Source: CAZEHJ01 sp964512485 (GTDB lineage Bacteria > Bacteroidota > Rhodothermia > Rhodothermales > UBA10348). From it: 11,467 bases of DNA. Of this stretch, positions 7,286 to 11,467 are shown one piece after another (position 1 is the first letter of the stretch; every line of letters begins with the position of its first letter). Where the stretch lies: contig CAZEHJ010000093.1 in the NCBI GenBank assembly GCA_964512485.1, forward strand, positions 1 through 11,467, written 5' to 3'. The position numbers and the translations under genes are program-made. The notes under the pieces were generated by a model that saw nothing but the letters and a program-made list of their open reading frames with translations, had not been told where the DNA came from and ran no database searches.

Positions 7286-7919
7286 AACCGAACTGTCCTC
7301 GCTGGAAGTCCTGGCTAGGAATCTCCCGTTTCACATCGATGAATCCGAACGGGTCAATGAGGCATTCGCCACCTATATGTCGTGCGGCGAAAAGAGGCAG
7401 AAAATCCTCGTCGACCTTTGGACATATTGTTACGTGCGGCGCTATTTCCTGATCAAGTTTTTGAGGGAGCCCGTCTATCGGTCCTCAGAACTCGACGATG
7501 TCGTTGAGCGAGCCTATCAACGGGTAGAACGCGGCCGGTCTTCAATTTCTCATCACGACCGGTACGCACAGTGGGTGAGTGTCGTTTGTCGAAACACGTT
7601 TATCAACTTTAAAACGCGCCGCCAAAAGGTGTTCACCCTGGACGAGCGCTTCGACCTTGCGATTGATTCGATGGAAGTGTTCGATCTGGATATCAACGCA
7701 GCGGCGCTTCATTTGGCACTCGTCAACGCAATTGAACGTCTTCCTCAATTTCTGAAGGCAACGGCGCGAATGAAGTACGTCGAAAACCTGTCATACGAGG
7801 AGATCAGCCGGATAATCGGGAAGCGTGTGCCGACCGTTCGATCCTATGTCCACAAAATATGCTCCCGTCTCAGAGCCGACCACAACTTCCAGGCATGGGC
7901 CCGGCAGTATCTGGAATGA
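7275..7919 (+). CDS. ECF-like RNA polymerase sigma-70 family factor
   Basis: This 214-residue protein has the two-domain layout of ECF sigma factors. Region 2 covers about 43-118 (LDDVVERAYQRVERG, then YAQWVSVVCRNTFINFKTRRQK, which matches the usual FxxWLxxIaxNxxxdxxRrxrr pattern at the end of region 2). Region 4 covers about 141-202, with a helix-turn-helix at YEEISRIIGKRVPTVRSYVHKICSRLR (174-200), the -35 recognition helix. Start choice: in-frame TGA at 7242-7244, and no start codon between it and ATG 7275. About 40 N-terminal residues precede region 2, longer than in a minimal ECF factor. It diverges from the Ser/Thr kinase gene and is followed 62 bases on by a membrane protein. Family knowledge: some ECF groups are controlled by phosphorylation by a neighbouring Ser/Thr kinase. 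Whether this one belongs there is not shown by sequence alone. Confidence 0.85.
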   Translation: MSYKTELSSLEVLARNLPFHIDESERVNEAFATYMSCGEKRQKILVDLWTYCYVRRYFLIKFLREPVYRSSELDDVVERAYQRVERGRSSISHHDRYAQWVSVVCRNTFINFKTRRQKVFTLDERFDLAIDSMEVFDLDINAAALHLALVNAIERLPQFLKATARMKYVENLSYEEISRIIGKRVPTVRSYVHKICSRLRADHNFQAWARQYLE

Positions 7920-7981
7920 CGAGGTTATGTCGCCTCCCCTCACGTGTCTAACCATCAACATGACCAGAAGTCACTACCGTC

Positions 7982-8908
7982 ATGCCCCTTGAATCGGACA
8001 AATTACCAAACTATTCCTCCGGCGACCCCACGCGCGAAGGAGGACGACTCGGAATGCTGCTTGCTGCCGGAAGGTGGCTGGTCGATGCTGACCGGGACGA
8101 TAAACTGCTTCCATACTGGTCGGTGGAAGGGGATACTTCTGAACACCGCCCGGGTGCAATCGAACAGGCATGGCAGCGGTTAAGCATCCGATTGAAAAAC
8201 GATCCATCACGGAATGAATGTTTTCAGGAGATGAAACAGAGACAGACAGATGGGTCTGTGGCAGACAAGATGGAGACGGACCTGTTGGCTCACTTTATTA
8301 AGATCAGTGGGCATTCACAAGAAGATCTGACACGGCTCAGAGAGGATGAAAGGCAGTTCCCTTCAACGCCAGCGCCTGATGTCGCCAACTCCGAATCGCG
8401 GGCGCCTTTTCGCGTGATTCGAAGGTTCACCGTCAGAAAAGAGTCTCTGATAGGACCGCTGTTGGTAATGTATATCCTGATTCTCACCATCAGTCGGCCT
8501 GCCTCAACGTTGTCCGTCACTGTTCTGGATCCAGAGGTACAAACCATCGCCTGGCTCAATCTTGGCGAGACTTCCCGCGGGGGACAGGAAATCTGGGAGC
8601 TTGAAATGAAGGCCAACTATCAGCAGGCTCTCACTCAGATTCGTCAATCGCGGACATCCATTCTCGGTCTGTTTCCGGGCTACGACAGAAACGAGTTGTC
8701 CGATGCGGCTGACCGTCTGGAGCGAGCGATCAGCTTCCAGGGACAACGCGAAATCTCCTCGTCCAAAGCCATCCTGTTACTGGCGCAGGCTCGGTGGCAC
8801 CTCGGTCGAAAGCAAGAAGCGCGAGATTTGCTACAGATTGTTTCCAATCGCGATGACGGCGACACTCACATGGCCGGAGACGTCCTGGAGAAACTCGAAA
8901 ACCGATGA
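7982..8908 (+). CDS. Single-pass membrane protein with TPR-like C-terminus; possible partner of the sigma factor
   Basis: I cannot assign this 308-residue protein to a named family. Residues 1-150 are hydrophilic, with no signal peptide, and include a helical stretch with many charges (about 58-125). Residues about 154-172 (ESLIGPLLVMYILILTISR) form one membrane segment. Residues about 238-305 look like one or two degenerate TPR helices (ADRLERAISFQGQ...ILLLAQARWHLGRKQEARDLL). With positive residues (RVIRRFTVRK) just before the membrane segment, the N-terminus should be cytoplasmic and the TPR part periplasmic, the layout of many anti-sigma factors. No zinc-type anti-sigma HxxxCxxC motif is present. 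In-frame TGA at 7961-7963 leaves ATG 7982 as the only start, without a clear Shine-Dalgarno. Position 62 bases after the sigma gene suggests an operon; the anti-sigma role is inference. Confidence 0.75.
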   Translation: MPLESDKLPNYSSGDPTREGGRLGMLLAAGRWLVDADRDDKLLPYWSVEGDTSEHRPGAIEQAWQRLSIRLKNDPSRNECFQEMKQRQTDGSVADKMETDLLAHFIKISGHSQEDLTRLREDERQFPSTPAPDVANSESRAPFRVIRRFTVRKESLIGPLLVMYILILTISRPASTLSVTVLDPEVQTIAWLNLGETSRGGQEIWELEMKANYQQALTQIRQSRTSILGLFPGYDRNELSDAADRLERAISFQGQREISSSKAILLLAQARWHLGRKQEARDLLQIVSNRDDGDTHMAGDVLEKLENR

Positions 8909-8959
8909 GCGGAGTTCCGCCGCGGATGCGTGTCGCGCTGCATCATCGAATAATCAGCG

Positions 8960-9038
8960 TTTTGTGACACTTCTGACACAATAGCCTCTTATGGAATAGT
9001 CACCTTAAGAATGGTCACCCACCATTCAATTATTGGAG
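8960..9038 (+). promoter_or_regulatory. Promoter/operator region and RBS of the di-haem peroxidase gene
   Basis: A possible sigma-70-type promoter is CTGACA (8973-8978), a 16-base spacer, and AATAGT (8995-9000), matching five of six and four of six consensus bases. Overlapping and downstream are two 11-base direct repeats, GAATAGTCACC (8994-9004) and GAATGGTCACC (9009-9019). There is also an inverted repeat GAATGGT/ACCATTC (9009-9015 and 9021-9027, 5-base loop), which fits an operator or a leader hairpin. GTGACAC with a TGACAC copy (8964-8978) adds related half-sites. GGAG at 9035-9038 lies ten bases before ATG 9049 and is a likely ribosome site. Confidence 0.4.
8994..9027 (+). repeat. 11-bp direct repeats and 7-bp palindrome
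   Basis: GAATRGTCACC occurs twice with a 15-base period. The second copy also forms the left arm of GAATGGT-CACCC-ACCATTC. All lie within 60 bases of a start codon, where regulator binding is plausible. Confidence 0.6.
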
Positions 9039-9048
9039 ACTATTCATT

Positions 9049-10368
9049 ATGAAACGAACCTCTTTGTTCGTTGCGTTGCTCATCCTGTTTGCTGGGTGTG
9101 ACAATTCTCTTGAAACGGACAACTTTCAGACGGAATCAGAAGATGCCCTTTCGGCTCAGCTGAATCTGTCAACAGAAGCTCAAGACTTTTCCGCCATTGT
9201 GGCCGATGCAGAGTTTCTGATAGATGATACCTCAGCGTTGGTGACTCCCGATGTCGGAGGGCGTGGTAACAGGCTGGCTACATTGGGACGGGTTCTTTTT
9301 TACGAAAAACAACTCTCACAGAACGGGACGATTTCGTGCGCTTCGTGTCACAAACAATCCGAAGGGTTTTCGGACTCTCAGCGATTCAGCGGCGGATTTG
9401 ATGGAGAACTGACCTCTCGGCAAGCAATGTCGGTTGCAAACGTCCGGTTTTATCGTTCAGGTCGCATGTTTTGGGACGAGCGGGCCGAAAGCCTGGAAGC
9501 ACAGGCACTTGGGCCGATTCAGAGCCCGGTGGAAATGGGCCTAACGCTGGAAGAGGCGGTCCAGCGAGTCGAGGGCCAGCCATATTACGAGGCATTGTTC
9601 GTCGACGCTTTTGGCGATGCAGTGGTAACGATGGACCGCATTGCAGAAGCAATTGCCACGTTCGAACGTGCCATCGTTTCGAACGACTCGAGGTACGATG
9701 AGTGGTTAAGGGCCGGCGGAAATAATGCTGACGTAGCCGCGGGTCCCCGTGGAGGAAACGCGAATGGTGGACAGGGAAACAGAGGCGGCCGTGGTCGAAA
9801 TGGCGGGCCAGGCGGTCCTGGTCAAGGCGGTCCTGGTCAAGGTGGTCCTGGTCAAGGTGGTCCTGGTCAAGCAGGCCCCGGAGGAATCAATCCTCCAGGA
9901 GGCCCCTTGGACGAAATTCTGGTTACGCAACCTGAAGGCATCCTGACAGTGCAGGAAGACTTTGGCCGCCGACTGTTCTTCAGTCGGCAAACACGATGCA
10001 GCACATGCCATTCTGGCAATGCATTTGTGGGCGATCGGCCACGCAACAACGGTCTGGATCTGGACACTTCGGCAGATCAAGGGGCAGGAAACGGGCGATT
10101 CAAAATGGCATCGCTGAGAAATATCGAGCTCACCGCTCCTTACATGCATGATGGTAGGTTCGCGACGCTCGATCAGGTTGTAGAATTCTATAACAGCGGG
10201 ATACAGGCGCATCCTGACCTGGACAATCGGCTTACGAATCGGCAGGGAAATCCAATCCGGATGAACCTGAATCAAAACGAGCGCGACGCACTGGTGGCGT
10301 TCTTGAAAGTACTGACCGACGAGAGTCTGGCAACAGAAGAACGATTTTCCGATCCGTTCAACAATTGA
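9049..10368 (+). CDS. Lipoprotein di-haem cytochrome c peroxidase/MauG-family protein
   Basis: The 439-residue protein begins with a lipoprotein signal (MKRTSLFVALLILFAGC, Cys17 as lipid site; Phe at -3 is less usual) and should be membrane-anchored in the periplasm or at the cell surface. Two c-type haem sites are clear: CASCH (97-101) and CSTCH (317-321). Around them are LGRVLFYEKQLSQNGTISC (79-97), FWDERAESLEAQALGPI (141-157) and PYMHDGRF (364-371), which match the cytochrome c peroxidase/MauG family. Family knowledge: such proteins reduce hydrogen peroxide or oxidise a partner protein using two haems. Between the two haem domains, residues about 221-286 are a Gly/Pro/Arg/Gln-rich low-complexity insert that includes four GGPGQ repeats (255-274). 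That makes the protein longer than typical members, which lack such a linker. Start ATG is supported by GGAG ten bases upstream. The substrate is not evident. Confidence 0.93.
   Translation: MKRTSLFVALLILFAGCDNSLETDNFQTESEDALSAQLNLSTEAQDFSAIVADAEFLIDDTSALVTPDVGGRGNRLATLGRVLFYEKQLSQNGTISCASCHKQSEGFSDSQRFSGGFDGELTSRQAMSVANVRFYRSGRMFWDERAESLEAQALGPIQSPVEMGLTLEEAVQRVEGQPYYEALFVDAFGDAVVTMDRIAEAIATFERAIVSNDSRYDEWLRAGGNNADVAAGPRGGNANGGQGNRGGRGRNGGPGGPGQGGPGQGGPGQGGPGQAGPGGINPPGGPLDEILVTQPEGILTVQEDFGRRLFFSRQTRCSTCHSGNAFVGDRPRNNGLDLDTSADQGAGNGRFKMASLRNIELTAPYMHDGRFATLDQVVEFYNSGIQAHPDLDNRLTNRQGNPIRMNLNQNERDALVAFLKVLTDESLATEERFSDPFNN
9811..9870 (+). repeat. Four 15-bp in-frame tandem repeats encoding GGPGQ
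   Basis: Four copies of GGYGGTCCTGGTCAA lie back to back. Copies 1-2 have C and copies 3-4 have T at the third base. The unit is a multiple of three, so copy-number change would lengthen or shorten the linker without a frameshift. Confidence 0.95.
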
Positions 10369-10378
10369 GGATATGTGC

Positions 10379-10407
10379 GAGAGGCCCGGCCGCAGGCCGG
10401 GCCTCTC
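10379..10407. terminator. 13-bp perfect hairpin between convergent genes, no U-run
   Basis: GAGAGGCCCGGCC (10379-10391) pairs perfectly with GGCCGGGCCTCTC (10395-10407) around a GCA loop. It lies 11 bases after the peroxidase stop and 44 bases beyond the dnaN stop, so it probably ends or protects both transcripts. Neither side has a T-run (AAAAC follows on the plus strand), so it is not a textbook intrinsic terminator and may act with Rho or as an RNA 3'-end stabiliser. Confidence 0.65.
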
Positions 10408-10451
10408 AAAACACGAGGTCTTCTGAAAATGGCCTGAGCGTCCGTGTTTTC

Positions 10452-11467
10452 TTAGGCGTACGTATTCAGCATGACGGGCATGATGAGCATCATCATGGTC
10501 TCTCCGTCTTTCTGATTGGCCGGTGTCACGACGCCCGCGCGGTTCGGTGAGCTGAATTCGAAGAGGACATCCTCTGAGTCAACGTTCGAAAGCACTTCCG
10601 TCAGGTAGGTCGCGTTGAATCCGATGACCAGGCTGTCGCCGTCGTAGTCACAGGAAACTGTCTCATTGGCAGAGCTCGCACGTTCGAGGTCTTCCGCCGA
10701 AACCACTACCGCATCCTTTTCAACTGAGAGGCGAATCTGGTTTGTCATGGTGGAGGAGTAGAGCGCAACACGTTTAACTGCGGCGAGCATGGCCTCCTTG
10801 TTGGCGGTCATCTTCTTGTCGTTGTCGACAGGAATGACGGCCTGATAATTCGGGTAGGGCTCATCAATCAAACGCGCCAGGACGCGGGACTCGCCGAAAT
10901 CAAAACCGGCATATCCGCTGTCCACCGTCAATGTGCAGGAATCGTCTGTGGCAACTTTGGCAGCAAGGGAAACGGCCTTTTCCGGCACGATAAATTCAAG
11001 ATCCTCGGCGGCGCTCAAGTGCTCAAGTTGGAGCTTGACGAGACGGTGTCCGTCAGTAGCGACAGTTTTGCCAGAGTCGCGCGTAATCTGAAAAAAGATC
11101 CCCATCATGGCCGGACGAAGGGCGTCGCGGCTGACCGCAAACGAAGTCTTGTGGATGGCTCGCTTTAGAAGCGCTCCGTCGGTCTCGACCGTCACACTGT
11201 CACTCAGCTCAGGCAGGGCCGGGTAGTCTGCGCCATCATGGCCGACCATCTTGTAGTGTCCCTGGTCGGTATCGAGAGCAACATTGAATTCGGCATCGGC
11301 TGCGAAGCGGACCGGAACGTTTGAAAGTGCGCGCAGGGTATCAATCAGTCGTTTGGCCGGAACGGCGACGCGTGTCGGTCCATCAACTTCGACAGACACG
11401 TCGATTTTCTGGACGATCGAGATCTCCAGATCAGTGGCGCTCAAGCGCAATTTTCCACCATCTTCTT
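10452..11467 (-). CDS. dnaN: DNA polymerase III beta sliding clamp (5' end beyond the window)
   Basis: The clamp is a ring dimer that tethers the replicative polymerase to DNA and binds other replication and repair proteins. The visible 337 residues contain LRLSATDLEISI, VAVPAKRLIDTLRAL and, at the C-terminus, GETMMMLIMPVML. The last matches the usual conserved MPM/MPV end of beta clamps. The reading frame is open to the window edge: the codons before LRLSATDLE read EDGGK, and clamps normally have about 40 residues before this point. The TTG at 11448-11450 is therefore an internal Leu codon, not a start. Full length would be near 370-380 residues. dnaN often lies near dnaA or recF; its downstream neighbour here is the convergent peroxidase, and the upstream side is not visible. 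Confidence 0.96.
   Translation of the reverse strand, partial: EDGGKLRLSATDLEISIVQKIDVSVEVDGPTRVAVPAKRLIDTLRALSNVPVRFAADAEFNVALDTDQGHYKMVGHDGADYPALPELSDSVTVETDGALLKRAIHKTSFAVSRDALRPAMMGIFFQITRDSGKTVATDGHRLVKLQLEHLSAAEDLEFIVPEKAVSLAAKVATDDSCTLTVDSGYAGFDFGESRVLARLIDEPYPNYQAVIPVDNDKKMTANKEAMLAAVKRVALYSSTMTNQIRLSVEKDAVVVSAEDLERASSANETVSCDYDGDSLVIGFNATYLTEVLSNVDSEDVLFEFSSPNRAGVVTPANQKDGETMMMLIMPVMLNTYA

Noticed and set aside
9247..9270. PDVGGRGN in the peroxidase, similar to the DPDVGPRGD repeat
   Set aside because: One imperfect match at a place where peroxidases often have a variable Pro/Gly segment; it looks like coincidence.
9706..10275. Long minus-strand open frame opposite the di-haem peroxidase gene
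   Set aside because: Its repeated LTRTT segments are only the reverse reading of the 15-bp tandem repeats. The opposite strand has two haem motifs, a lipoprotein signal and a ribosome site.
11448..11450. Possible dnaN start at this TTG
   Set aside because: The frame continues to the window edge with EDGGK before LRLSATDLE, and beta clamps normally have about 40 residues before this conserved stretch, so this is an internal Leu codon.

Overview
The window looks like a chromosomal segment from a bacterium of the Bacteroidota/Rhodothermota side of the FCB group. The evidence is a secreted CotH-type protein ending in a PNP-type type IX secretion (T9SS) sorting domain, a membrane Ser/Thr kinase with a TolB/FlgO-like plus TPR sensor half, and moderately GC-rich DNA. 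My best guess is a Rhodothermales-like organism, but no marker here fixes the genus. No tRNA, rRNA, CRISPR array, insertion sequence or integrase was seen.

Layout. Bases 1-59 hold the last codons of a plus-strand gene, followed by a strong intrinsic terminator (81-110). A plus-strand CotH kinase/lamin-tail/T9SS protein follows (201-2498). It converges on a minus-strand block: a 110-residue protein with three DPDVGPRGD-type repeats (4165-3833), then a signal-less metzincin-like zinc metallopeptidase (3748-2573). Upstream of that pair on the same strand lies a large membrane Ser/Thr kinase with C-terminal TPRs (6976-4376). A divergent 298-base region separates the kinase from a plus-strand ECF-like sigma factor (7275-7919). 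The sigma gene is followed by a single-pass membrane protein of anti-sigma/TPR-like layout (7982-8908). Then come a lipoprotein di-haem cytochrome c peroxidase/MauG-family protein with a Gly-Pro-Gln repeat linker (9049-10368), a 13-bp perfect hairpin, and the minus-strand dnaN gene for the DNA polymerase III beta clamp, whose 5' end is cut by the window edge.

How the genes may work together. The kinase, sigma factor and membrane protein form a plausible signalling module: an envelope TPR sensor, a cytoplasmic kinase domain, a sigma factor as possible target, and a one-pass partner protein. This is inferred from gene order and domain layout. The repeat protein and the metallopeptidase are probably co-transcribed and are the least explained part of the window. 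The repeat peptide is kept at protein level while its codons have diverged, and both proteins are cysteine-bearing yet lack a visible signal peptide. dnaN is a housekeeping gene, and the CotH and MauG-like genes look like ordinary envelope functions for this type of bacterium.
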